Source: Magnetospirillum sp.
Lineage (GTDB): Bacteria; Pseudomonadota; Alphaproteobacteria; Rhodospirillales; Magnetospirillaceae
Length of the DNA: 19,403 nt
NCBI GenBank assembly: GCA_020217035.1
Contig: JAIWOG010000229.1
Coordinates: 1 to 19,403 of the forward strand
Direction: 5' to 3'
A program made the translations under genes and the position numbers. Each line of letters begins with the position of its first letter. The stretch's first letter is position 1. The notes beneath the pieces are model-generated. The model did not search any database, was not told the DNA's origin, and was given only the letters and a program-made list of their open reading frames with translations. Shown in pieces: positions 1 to 9,590 of this stretch.

Positions 1-904
1 TGCGGGTCTCGGCCAGTTCCTCGGCGTGACGCACCCGCAGGGCGGCCAGTTCCGCCTGATGGGTCTGGGACGCCCCTTGCAAGGCCGCCTGCTTCTCCGC
101 CTCGGCCTGGTCCAGACGCTGGGTCAAGGCTTCCAGCTTGGTGGCGGCCTCGGCCCGCAAATCCTCGCGCAGTCGTGCCAGTTCGGCCTCGGCCTGCTGG
201 CGGGCATTGTCCAGTTCGGCCCGCAGGTCGGCTTCGGTCGCGGCGAACCGGGTCTCGGTTTCGGCCAATGCAAGTGCCGCCCGTTCGGCCGCCTCGTTCA
301 GACGGTCGCGCAATTCATCGGCGTGCACCTGCTGGGCATAGGCCAAGTCGCCTTCCAACTGGGTGACGCGGGCCAGGGCGGCGTCCAGGTCCGACTGGGT
401 TTCGTCACGGCCGGCTTGCCGCGCCTTCCGCAATTCGGACTGATAGACCCGCTGGAAGTCGTCCACCAGCTTTTCCAGTTGTTCGACCCGTTGGCGCTTG
501 CGTTCGACCTCGTCGCGCATGCGGCCCATCTCGGCCTCGGCCTCGGCCATGAACTCGGCCCGCAGGCCGGCGACGGAACGTTGGTGCGCCGCTTCGATCT
601 CCTGGACCAGGCGGTCGTGGGCCTGCTTCTGCTCGGCCATGGCGTGGCCGTGGCTTTCGTGCAGGCGCTCCAGCTCGATCTCGTAATTGTCCAACAGCCG
701 CGACACGTGGGCGGCATCCTTGACGTTGCGCTTGCGCCCACCGGCCCGCCACATCCAATAGCGCAGGTTCTGCCCCAGCTTGCCGGACTTGTCGGCTTCC
801 GCCACCTTGTCCGCGGACACGCCAGCGCGCCCCCCCAACAGACGCTCGGTCAGCGCCATGGTGGCATTCAGGTCCAGCTCGCGGTCGCGGTCGTTGTCGC
901 TCAT
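1..904 (-). CDS. Long coiled-coil protein, N-terminal 301 residues (runs off the left edge)
   Basis: An open frame runs leftward from an ATG at 904-902 to the window edge with no stop, so only the N-terminus is present. I do not recognise the family. Residues 1-70 look like a small globular head, with a tryptophan-rich patch (YWMWRAGGRKRN, residues 49-60). From about residue 75 onward the protein is almost entirely charged and helical, rich in Ala, Glu, Arg, Gln and Leu with heptad-like spacing (for example LEKLVDDFQRVYQSELRKA at 143-161). This is typical of a long coiled coil. There is no signal peptide or membrane segment in the visible part. It is divergent from argG, and the 143-bp gap holds an inverted repeat. 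The Shine-Dalgarno sequence is weak. A structural, cytoskeletal-like or scaffold role is possible but is only inference. The frame is supported by codon bias and by the coherent composition of the translation. Confidence 0.72.
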   Translation of the reverse strand, partial: MSDNDRDRELDLNATMALTERLLGGRAGVSADKVAEADKSGKLGQNLRYWMWRAGGRKRNVKDAAHVSRLLDNYEIELERLHESHGHAMAEQKQAHDRLVQEIEAAHQRSVAGLRAEFMAEAEAEMGRMRDEVERKRQRVEQLEKLVDDFQRVYQSELRKARQAGRDETQSDLDAALARVTQLEGDLAYAQQVHADELRDRLNEAAERAALALAETETRFAATEADLRAELDNARQQAEAELARLREDLRAEAATKLEALTQRLDQAEAEKQAALQGASQTHQAELAALRVRHAEELAETR

Positions 905-935
905 AAGGTGAAGAATGCCAGGAGTGACAGTGTTG

Positions 936-971
936 GAAAAGCCGTAAACCTGTGCGTTGTAACGGCTTTTC
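936..971. repeat. 10-bp perfect inverted repeat in the argG divergent intergenic region
   Basis: GAAAAGCCGT at 936-945 is matched exactly by its reverse complement ACGGCTTTTC at 962-971, with a 16-nt loop. It lies between the divergent coiled-coil gene and argG, upstream of the proposed argG -35. It could be an operator for either gene. It could also be a weak hairpin: the GC core is only five pairs, and T residues follow on either strand. No arginine-repressor consensus could be confirmed. Confidence 0.5.
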
Positions 972-980
972 AGGCGGCGC

Positions 981-1008
981 TTGCGGGGAATGCGCCAGGG
1001 TCTATACT
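981..1008 (+). promoter_or_regulatory. Probable sigma-70 promoter of argG
   Basis: TTGCGG at 981-986 and TATACT at 1003-1008 are separated by 16 bp. Transcription would start near 1015, leaving a leader of about 33 nt before the argG ATG at 1048. The -10 is close to consensus and the spacing is right; the -35 matches only in its TTG core. Confidence 0.55.
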
Positions 1009-1047
1009 GCCCCCTTCACGTCTACCCATTTCCCAGGGGCGTTTGCC

Positions 1048-2262
<1,215 letters not shown>

Positions 2263-2282
2263 GTCGGCTGCTTTGCCGAAAA

Positions 2283-2310
2283 GGCCCCGGAGCGATCCGG
2301 GGCCTTTTTT
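2283..2310 (+). terminator. Rho-independent terminator of argG
   Basis: A 9-bp perfect stem (2283-2291 with 2296-2304, GGCCCCGGA/TCCGGGGCC) closes a GCGA tetraloop and is followed by six T at 2305-2310. It starts 21 nt after the argG stop codon. Confidence 0.93.
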
Positions 2311-2363
2311 GTTGGTTGGGTTCCGGGCTATTCTGGCGTGGGCTTAACGGACGACCATTCAAG

Positions 2364-3341
2364 ATGTTTGACCACAAGTTGCCGCACGGCGTTGAAGAAT
2401 TGCCGGATTCCGTTGGGACCACCGGGGACGGGTTTCGCGTGGTCTCCTTGTTCTCGGGCTGCGGCGGCATGGATCTGGGCTTTCGCGGCGGCTTCAAGTT
2501 CCTGGGCAACGATTATCGCCGCCTGCCGTTCGACATCACTTGGGCCAACGACGTCAACGCCGCCGCCTGCCGGTCCTATCGCCGCAATATCGGCGGCCAT
2601 GTGGTTCACGGCGACATCTGGCAGGTGATGGAAACCATGCCGCCCCACGCTGACGTCGTCATCGGCGGTTTTCCCTGCCAGGACATCTCGGTCAATGGCA
2701 AGGGGGCGGGGCTGGCCGGCAAGCGGTCTGGTCTGTATCGGGCCATGGTCGAGGTGGTCGGGCGCCTGAAGCCCCGCGTCTTCGTCGCCGAGAACGTCAA
2801 GGGATTGCTGATGCGCCCACATCAAGACGCCTTGCGGCAAGTGCTGTCGGATTTCGCTTCCCTGGGCTACCACGTTCAGTACCAGCTTTATCATGCCGTC
2901 CAATTCGGCGTTCCCCAAACCCGCGATCGGGTGTTCATCGTCGGCACCTTGCCCGACATCCAGTTTCGGCCGCCAAACCCAATGGACACCAAGCCGGTTT
3001 CCGCCCGCCAAGCCATCCACGACCTGGCCCACCTGGCGGAAGACCCGGCCATCAACCATGTGTGGAGCCGAGCCAACCGCAGCCCCGAACAGGGGGACCG
3101 CCGTCTGGTCGCCGACCGTCCCGGCTACACCATCCGCGCCGAATGCCACGGCAACATCCAGTGGCATTACGACAACCCGCGCCGCATCTCGATGCGTGAG
3201 GCGGCGCGGCTGCAATCCTTTCCCGACGACTTCATCTTCGACGCCAAGCTGCGCGAGACCGAGCGTCAGGTCGGCAACGCGGTGCCGCCGGTTCTGGCCT
3301 GGCACGTCGCCAAGGCTGTCGCCGACAGCTTGAAACGGTAA
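2364..3341 (+). CDS. Type II DNA (cytosine-5)-methyltransferase
   Basis: The 325-residue enzyme methylates C5 of cytosine using S-adenosylmethionine and should protect host DNA from the nuclease encoded next door. The conserved C5-methyltransferase motifs appear in order: motif I FSGCGGMDLGF (30-40, SAM binding), motif IV GGFPCQDIS (101-109, catalytic Cys105), motif VI ENVKG (143-147), motif VIII QTRDRVFIVG (185-194), a short variable target-recognition region (about 200-270), motif IX REAARLQSFPDDF (278-290) and motif X QVGNAVPP (302-309). The ATG at 2364 is the first methionine of the frame and leaves about 25 residues before motif I. A TTG at 2316 is possible but lies in the argG terminator region. 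The Shine-Dalgarno is weak, and TATTCT at 2329-2334 could be its -10. Sequence specificity cannot be predicted by eye. Confidence 0.94.
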   Translation: MFDHKLPHGVEELPDSVGTTGDGFRVVSLFSGCGGMDLGFRGGFKFLGNDYRRLPFDITWANDVNAAACRSYRRNIGGHVVHGDIWQVMETMPPHADVVIGGFPCQDISVNGKGAGLAGKRSGLYRAMVEVVGRLKPRVFVAENVKGLLMRPHQDALRQVLSDFASLGYHVQYQLYHAVQFGVPQTRDRVFIVGTLPDIQFRPPNPMDTKPVSARQAIHDLAHLAEDPAINHVWSRANRSPEQGDRRLVADRPGYTIRAECHGNIQWHYDNPRRISMREAARLQSFPDDFIFDAKLRETERQVGNAVPPVLAWHVAKAVADSLKR

Positions 3342-3346
3342 TTTCG

Positions 3347-4318
3347 ATGCCTCCCTGTAACGAAGACACCGAGACCTTCGAAGCGGCCTTGGATCAAATC
3401 ACCGCCGTCCTGAAAGCCGAGATCGGCAAACGGCCTCTGAAAGACGCGAAGGTGTTCGAGAACCGGGTGCGCGAGGTGGCGGCCCACGTGCTGGGGGCCG
3501 AGACCATCGATTTCGATCCGGCGGCGCAAGCCTTTCCCGACATCGCCATCGGCCGTTTCGGCATCGAGGTCAAGTTCACCACCGCCGATTCCTGGCGTTC
3601 GGTGGCCAACAGCGTGCTGGAGACCAACCGGGTCCAATCGGTCGAGCGCATCTATCTGGTCTTCGGCAAGATGGGCGGTACCCCCGACGTCAAATGGGCG
3701 GCTTATGACCAGTGCGTCATGCATGTCCGCACTTCGCACGTGCCGCGCTTCGAGGTGGAAATCGGTACCGACCGCCCGCTCTTTGACAAAATGGGCGTCA
3801 CCTACGACGAGTTCCGTGCCAAGGAAATGCACGAGAAGATGCGCCATATCCGCGATTACGCACGCGGCCGACTTCGTGACGGCGAGCGCTTGTGGTGGCT
3901 TGAGGATTCTCCGGAAGTAAGGCTTTTCACCGAGTTGAGCCATGCCGAAAAGCAACGCCTGCGCGGCGAAGCTATCTTGCTTCATCCACAGATCGTCGGC
4001 ACAGGACGGGACCGGGAAAAGTATGGCGCTGTCGCCTTGTTCATGCTGACCTATTACGGCGTGCTGTGTCACCAGACACGGGACATGTTTTCCGCCGGCA
4101 GCGTTGTCGGCCAAGCAAGAGGCGGGCTTTACGTCGAACGCATGCTGAAGCGTATGGAGCCTGATTTGCGGGCGGCGGCGGCTCGTATGGAAGACGCCTT
4201 GTTCGAGGAATATTGGGGCCAGTCGGTGCCGCCGGAAAACCGGATCGCCGAATGGCTGAAGCGGGCGGACAAGGAAGCCAAGGGCTGGGTGCCGTCCAAG
4301 GCGTTGTTCCGCAAGTAG
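3347..4318 (+). CDS. Probable type II restriction endonuclease, PD-(D/E)XK fold
   Basis: This 323-residue protein begins five bases after the methyltransferase stop. That tight pairing is itself good evidence for the cognate restriction enzyme. A PD-(D/E)XK active site is visible: P64-D65, eight residues, then E74-V75-K76 (FPDIAIGRFGIEVK). An upstream helix with E38 could supply the extra acidic residue. The rest is mostly helical without a recognisable extra domain. I do not recognise the exact enzyme family or its recognition site. The gene contains a few AGA, AGG and GTA codons, a weak hint of foreign origin. Its stop lies four bases from the stop of the convergent ferredoxin gene, leaving no room for a terminator. 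No controller (C) protein or vsr gene accompanies the pair. Confidence 0.8.
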   Translation: MPPCNEDTETFEAALDQITAVLKAEIGKRPLKDAKVFENRVREVAAHVLGAETIDFDPAAQAFPDIAIGRFGIEVKFTTADSWRSVANSVLETNRVQSVERIYLVFGKMGGTPDVKWAAYDQCVMHVRTSHVPRFEVEIGTDRPLFDKMGVTYDEFRAKEMHEKMRHIRDYARGRLRDGERLWWLEDSPEVRLFTELSHAEKQRLRGEAILLHPQIVGTGRDREKYGAVALFMLTYYGVLCHQTRDMFSAGSVVGQARGGLYVERMLKRMEPDLRAAAARMEDALFEEYWGQSVPPENRIAEWLKRADKEAKGWVPSKALFRK

Positions 4319-4322
4319 CTCC

Positions 4323-4586
4323 CTATTTCCGCCGCCACTCTTGCTGCAACTGGTCCAGCACCGCCACAGCGTCGGTGCAGCCGTGCAGCATGGGGCCGCC
4401 AGGGGCGGCTTTCAGGTTGGGGCCTTGCCCGCAATGGGCCAGGCAGGGCGACAGGCGGACGTCCCAAGCCAGGTTGCGCCGGGCGATTTCGGCTTTCAGG
4501 GCGGCGGCCAAATCCAGGCTGCCGGAGCCGGCGCACGACCCGGCGCCCATGCGGCGGTTGGCGCAGACGTTCAGGGTTGGATTCAT
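4323..4586 (-). CDS. Thioredoxin-like [2Fe-2S] ferredoxin
   Basis: This small protein has 87 residues. Cys8, Cys18, Cys48 and Cys52 (VCANRRMGAGSC, then SPCLAHCGQGP) match the C-x(9-12)-C ... C-x3-C layout of thioredoxin-fold [2Fe-2S] ferredoxins, related to NuoE and Shethna-type proteins. It would be a cytosolic electron carrier or a redox/cluster sensor. The start at 4586 is chosen because its ATG overlaps the TGA of the upstream ATPase gene (ATGA), a classic translational-coupling arrangement. Longer in-frame versions would run deep into the ATPase gene. The coupling implies co-production with the ion pump. The electron-transfer partner is unknown. Cys70 is a fifth cysteine. Confidence 0.85.
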   Translation of the reverse strand: MNPTLNVCANRRMGAGSCAGSGSLDLAAALKAEIARRNLAWDVRLSPCLAHCGQGPNLKAAPGGPMLHGCTDAVAVLDQLQQEWRRK

Positions 4587-7228
4587 GCGCGGCCGGCCAG
4601 ACGGGTCAAAAGCTTGCGGCTTTCGTCGAGAATAAGCACCGACGACGCCACGGCGAAGGCCAGCAGCCAGTCGGCGGCGGACAGCCCCACGGTGTGGAAC
4701 AGCACCTGCGCCGGCCCCCAATGCACCGCCACCACTTGCAGGGCCAGCACGCCGGCCAAGGCCGCCCACAGCTTGCCATTCTGGAACAGGTGCGGGCCGA
4801 AGGCCGAACGGTTGCCGACGCGGGCGTTGAAGATGTTGAAGAACTGGAACAGCACGAAGGTGGTGAAGGCCAAGGTGCGGGCCCGGTCAAGGTCGCCTTG
4901 GGCTTGCGCCCACCACAGCACCCCCAGCGTTCCCACCGTCATGGTGCCGCCGTAAGCCAACAGGCGACCCAGGCGCTGCAACGGCAAGATGGGGTGCGAC
5001 CGCGGCTTGGGCTTTTCCTCCATCAGGCCCGACCGCGCCGGGTCGAAGGCCAAGGCCATGGCCGGCGGGCCGTCCATGATGATGTTGACCCACAGGATCT
5101 GGATGGCGTGGAACGGGCTGATCAGCCCCAGGAAGGGGGCCAGGAACACCGATAGCAGGGCGCCGATATTGGTGGACAGCTGGAAGCGGACGAACTTGAC
5201 GATGTTGTCGGTGATGGTGCGGCCTTCGCGCACCGCACGCACGATCAGGGCGAAATCGTCGTCAGTCAACACCATGGCGGCGGCTTCGCGGGTGACGTCG
5301 CTGCCGGTGCGGCCCATGGCGATGCCGATATCGGCCCGCTTCAAGGCGGCGGCGTCGTTGACCCCGTCGCCGGTCATCGCCGCCACGTGACCCTTGGCCT
5401 GAAGGGCGGCGACGATACGCACCTTGTGTTCGGGGGCGACGCGGGCGAACACCGCCACCTGTTCAACCTTTTCCTCCAGTTGGGAATCGTCCAGGCGGTC
5501 CAGCTCGGCACCGGTCAGCACCGCGCCTTCCAGCCCCAGCAGACGGCCGATGGCGGCGGCGGTGACCTTGTGGTCGCCGGTGATCATCTTGACCCCGATG
5601 CCGGCCTGACGGCAGGCGGCGACGGCGTCGCGCGCCGTCGGGCGCGGTGGGTCCATCAATCCGACCAAAGCGGTCAGGGTCAGGTTTCGAGCGGCGGCGC
5701 GAGGGTCGGCCAAGGCGCTTTCATCCACCCGGGCTTCCGCCAGGGCCAGCACCCGCAGGGCCTGGCCGGCCATGTGCTCGACCTCGTCCAGCAGCCGCTG
5801 GCGCCCATCCGGATCAAGCGGCCGCTCATCGTCTTCCAGGGCGACGCTGCCGCACAAATCCAGCAAGGCCCCAGGCGCCCCCTTGGCCAACAGGCGCAGC
5901 CCGTCCGGTGCCCGGTGAATGGTGAGCATGAATTTGTGCGCGGAATCGAAGGGCAACTCGGCCACACGCGGCCAATCGTCGGCCACACCCGCCTTGGCTG
6001 CCAGGGCCAGCAGCGCCCCTTCGGTGGGATCGCCCACCAGGGTGCCGTCGGCGCCGACATGGGAATCGTTGCACAGCTTCGCGGCCCGCAAGGCCGGGCG
6101 CAGATCGGGCAAAGCCCCGCCGTCGACAGCGGAAACCGTGCCGTCGGCGCCATAGCCGTCGCCGCTGACGGCGAAACGCCGCCCCATGGCCCAGCCGGCC
6201 CGCGCCGTCATCTGGTTCAAGGTCAGGGTGCCGGTTTTGTCGGAACAGATGATGGTGGTCGACCCCAAGGTCTCGACCGCCGCCAGACGTTTGACGATGG
6301 CGCCTTGGCGGGCCATGCGGTACATGCCGATGGCAAGCGTCACGGTGACCACCGCCGGCAGGCCCTCGGGGATGGCGGCCACCGCCAGGGCGACGGCGTT
6401 CAGCACGGTTTCCGTCCAAGGCTGGCCCCGCAGCAATCCGACCACCAGGATCATCCCGACCACCACGCCCGCGATGGCGGCGAGACGACGGCCCAGAGTA
6501 TCCAGCCGTTCCTGCAACGGAGTGCGGCCATCCTGGGCTTCGGCCAGCATGCCGGCGATGCGGCCCATTTCGGTGGTCGGACCGGTGGCGGTCACCAGCA
6601 TCTCGCCGCGTCCGCGTGTCACCACCGTGTTCATGAAGGCCAGGTTGGCGCGTTCCGCCAACGGCGTGTCGTGGTCGTGCACGCGACCATGATCCTTGGC
6701 CACCACCACCGATTCGCCGGTCAGGCTGCTTTCGTCGATTTCGAGGCCATGGCTGGCCACCAGGCGACCGTCGGCGGGGACCCGGTCGCCGGCTTCGATC
6801 AGAACCAGATCGCCGGGGACCAGGCTTTCGGCGGGAATTTCCAACTTGGCGCCGCCGCGCCGCACCCTTGATTGCGGCGCCAGCATGGATTTCAGCGCTT
6901 CCAGGATGCGTTCGGCGCGGTATTCCTGGTGGAAGCCCAAGGCCGCGTTGAACACCACCACCGAGAAGATCACCAGCATGTCGGTGGTGTCGCCGATGAA
7001 GCCGGCCAGCAGGCCGGCCCCCAGCAGGACCAGGGTCAACAGGCTTTGAAACTGTTCGGCCAGCATCCTGATCTTGGAGCGGGCCTGCTTTTCCGGCAGA
7101 TTGTTGGGGCCGTGCAGGTCAAGCCGCCGCGCCGCCTCGTCGGCGGCGAGCCCCGCCTGGGCGTGGGTCCCCAGCCGATCCGAGGTCTCCTCGGCGCTCA
7201 GTCCGTGCCAGGACACTGGCGTGTTCAT
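4583..7228 (-). CDS. Cation-transporting P-type ATPase (type II, Ca2+-pump-like)
   Basis: The 881-residue inner-membrane pump exports a divalent cation, most likely Ca2+ (Mn2+ is possible), using ATP. The order is typical of SERCA/PMCA-like pumps: N-terminal cation-ATPase domain (1-60), M1-M2 (about 62-103), actuator with TGES (170-173), M3-M4 with the ion-binding PEGLP (287-291), phosphorylation loop CSDKTGTLT with Asp330, nucleotide domain with KGAPG (449-453), hinge TGDGVNDAAA (619-628), and M5-M10. M6 carries Asn715 and Asp719 (VNIIMDGPPA), keeping the Asn and Asp of the type II ion site. The start at 7228 was chosen for the purine-rich GGGGAGACGGGG just upstream; an open frame runs further back but crosses the proposed promoter. 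The stop overlaps the ferredoxin ATG by four bases. The response-regulator gene lies 70 bp upstream on the same strand. Confidence 0.94.
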   Translation of the reverse strand: MNTPVSWHGLSAEETSDRLGTHAQAGLAADEAARRLDLHGPNNLPEKQARSKIRMLAEQFQSLLTLVLLGAGLLAGFIGDTTDMLVIFSVVVFNAALGFHQEYRAERILEALKSMLAPQSRVRRGGAKLEIPAESLVPGDLVLIEAGDRVPADGRLVASHGLEIDESSLTGESVVVAKDHGRVHDHDTPLAERANLAFMNTVVTRGRGEMLVTATGPTTEMGRIAGMLAEAQDGRTPLQERLDTLGRRLAAIAGVVVGMILVVGLLRGQPWTETVLNAVALAVAAIPEGLPAVVTVTLAIGMYRMARQGAIVKRLAAVETLGSTTIICSDKTGTLTLNQMTARAGWAMGRRFAVSGDGYGADGTVSAVDGGALPDLRPALRAAKLCNDSHVGADGTLVGDPTEGALLALAAKAGVADDWPRVAELPFDSAHKFMLTIHRAPDGLRLLAKGAPGALLDLCGSVALEDDERPLDPDGRQRLLDEVEHMAGQALRVLALAEARVDESALADPRAAARNLTLTALVGLMDPPRPTARDAVAACRQAGIGVKMITGDHKVTAAAIGRLLGLEGAVLTGAELDRLDDSQLEEKVEQVAVFARVAPEHKVRIVAALQAKGHVAAMTGDGVNDAAALKRADIGIAMGRTGSDVTREAAAMVLTDDDFALIVRAVREGRTITDNIVKFVRFQLSTNIGALLSVFLAPFLGLISPFHAIQILWVNIIMDGPPAMALAFDPARSGLMEEKPKPRSHPILPLQRLGRLLAYGGTMTVGTLGVLWWAQAQGDLDRARTLAFTTFVLFQFFNIFNARVGNRSAFGPHLFQNGKLWAALAGVLALQVVAVHWGPAQVLFHTVGLSAADWLLAFAVASSVLILDESRKLLTRLAGRA

Positions 7229-7257
7229 TACCCCGTCTCCCCATGGCTTCTGCCACC

Positions 7258-7285
7258 AGCATAAGCGCACATGGGCGGCGTTCAA
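7258..7285 (-). promoter_or_regulatory. Probable promoter of the ATPase-ferredoxin pair
   Basis: On the minus strand TTGAAC (7285-7280) and TATGCT (7263-7258) are separated by 16 bp and lie 30 bp before the ATPase ATG, inside the 70-bp gap after the response-regulator gene. The pump could therefore be transcribed independently of the regulator as well as by read-through. Confidence 0.5.
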
Positions 7286-7298
7286 CCCGCAAGGAGGA

Positions 7299-7952
7299 TT
7301 ATTGCTGCGTGGTGGTGAGCCCCATCTGCGACGCGGCGACCACGGCGCGGGTGCGGTTGTTGACGTTCAGCGCCTTCAAGATGGCGGTGACGTGCAGTTT
7401 CACCGTGCCTTCGGCCAGTTCCAGGATGCGGGCGATTTCCTTGTTGGACTTGCCTTCGCCCAGCAGCCCCAGCACCTCGCGCTGGCGCGGCGTCAGGATG
7501 GACATGGCCTGCTCGACCACCGCCGGATTGAGGCCGTCGCCACGCGGCGCCGAGCGTTCGATCAAGGCCGGCGGCAAATAGACGCCCCCCGACAACACCA
7601 GCTTCAAGGCCGATAACATGACCCGGCTGGACGAGGTCTTGGGAATGTAGCCTGCCGCCCCCAGTTCCACCGCCTGCAACACCGAACGGCGGTCGTCGGC
7701 GGCCGACAGCACCACCATGGGCACGTCCTGGGGCAGGGCGCTGCGCAGACGCGGCAAGCCCTCGTCCCAAGCGGCGCCGGGCATGTTGAGGTCGATCAGC
7801 ACGATTTCGATGTCGTGGTGCTTGGCCACCGCATCGAAAGCCTGGGAGAAATCACCCGCCTCGATGATTTCGACATTATCCTCAAGTTGACCCAGAACGT
7901 GTCGCAATCCTTCGCGGAACAGTTCGTGATCATCAGCGATCAAGATTTTCAT
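7299..7952 (-). CDS. NarL/FixJ-type two-component response regulator
   Basis: The 217-residue DNA-binding regulator has an N-terminal receiver domain (about 1-120) with acidic pocket Asp7/Asp8, phospho-acceptor Asp54 (LIDLNMPG), Ser83 and Lys105 (YIPKTSSS). A C-terminal LuxR-type helix-turn-helix follows (about 150-212, LTPRQREVLGLLGEGKSNKEIA and EGTVKLHVTAILKALNV). It should bind DNA when phosphorylated by a histidine kinase. No kinase gene is present in the window, so it is an orphan here. The start at 7952 fits the domain, since MKILIADDHE begins the first strand; an ATG six codons upstream (7970) is the alternative. It lies directly upstream of the ATPase gene on the same strand, so regulation of the pump is a reasonable but unproven guess. 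Confidence 0.92.
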   Translation of the reverse strand: MKILIADDHELFREGLRHVLGQLEDNVEIIEAGDFSQAFDAVAKHHDIEIVLIDLNMPGAAWDEGLPRLRSALPQDVPMVVLSAADDRRSVLQAVELGAAGYIPKTSSSRVMLSALKLVLSGGVYLPPALIERSAPRGDGLNPAVVEQAMSILTPRQREVLGLLGEGKSNKEIARILELAEGTVKLHVTAILKALNVNNRTRAVVAASQMGLTTTQQ

Positions 7953-9416
<1,464 letters not shown>

Positions 9417-9425
9417 GAGCCGAGC

Positions 9426-9459
9426 AAGGGCCCGTTCCACCCCGGAACGGGCCCTTTTT
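9426..9459 (+). terminator. Rho-independent terminator of gap
   Basis: A 13-bp perfect stem (9426-9438 with 9444-9456, AAGGGCCCGTTCC and its complement) closes a 5-nt loop. Five T occur at 9455-9459. It begins nine bases after the gap stop codon and should largely separate gap from pgk transcription. Confidence 0.92.
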
Positions 9460-9476
9460 GCATCTGCGCGACGCGG

Positions 9477-9562
9477 CCCGTGCCGGGCCCGCTCAGACAC
9501 CGCGCAGGCTTGACTTTGCAATCTGCGCCCGTGCCGGGCCCGCTCAGACGCCGCGCGGGCTT
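9477..9562. repeat. Tandem pair of 35-bp REP-like double-hairpin units
   Basis: Two 35-bp units (9477-9511 and 9528-9562) match at 33 positions, differing only by A/G changes at the 23rd and 30th bases. The octamer ATCTGCGC precedes both (9462-9469 and 9521-9528), but an extra GACGCGG lies between octamer and unit in the first copy. Each unit can fold into two adjacent hairpins: CCCG-TGC-CGGG and CCCGC-N11-GCGGG. The second hairpin has one mismatch in the left copy and is perfect in the right copy. The 51-bp offset is a multiple of three. This resembles REP/intergenic palindromic elements; I found no third copy in the window. Confidence 0.75.
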
Positions 9563-9590
9563 CATCACACCAACAAAGGGGAGACCACCC

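Noticed and set aside
5387..6871. 494-codon plus-strand frame inside the ATPase gene
   Set aside because: The minus-strand ATPase has every family motif; this frame is its codon-bias shadow.
9477..9562. CRISPR array
   Set aside because: Only two units with one 16-bp gap, palindromic GC hairpins and no cas genes nearby.
9480..9590. N-terminal extension of PGK, or a peptide with PGPLR(H/R)RAG repeats
   Set aside because: The repeat is palindromic DNA; no ribosome-binding site supports translation, and PGK begins normally at 9591.
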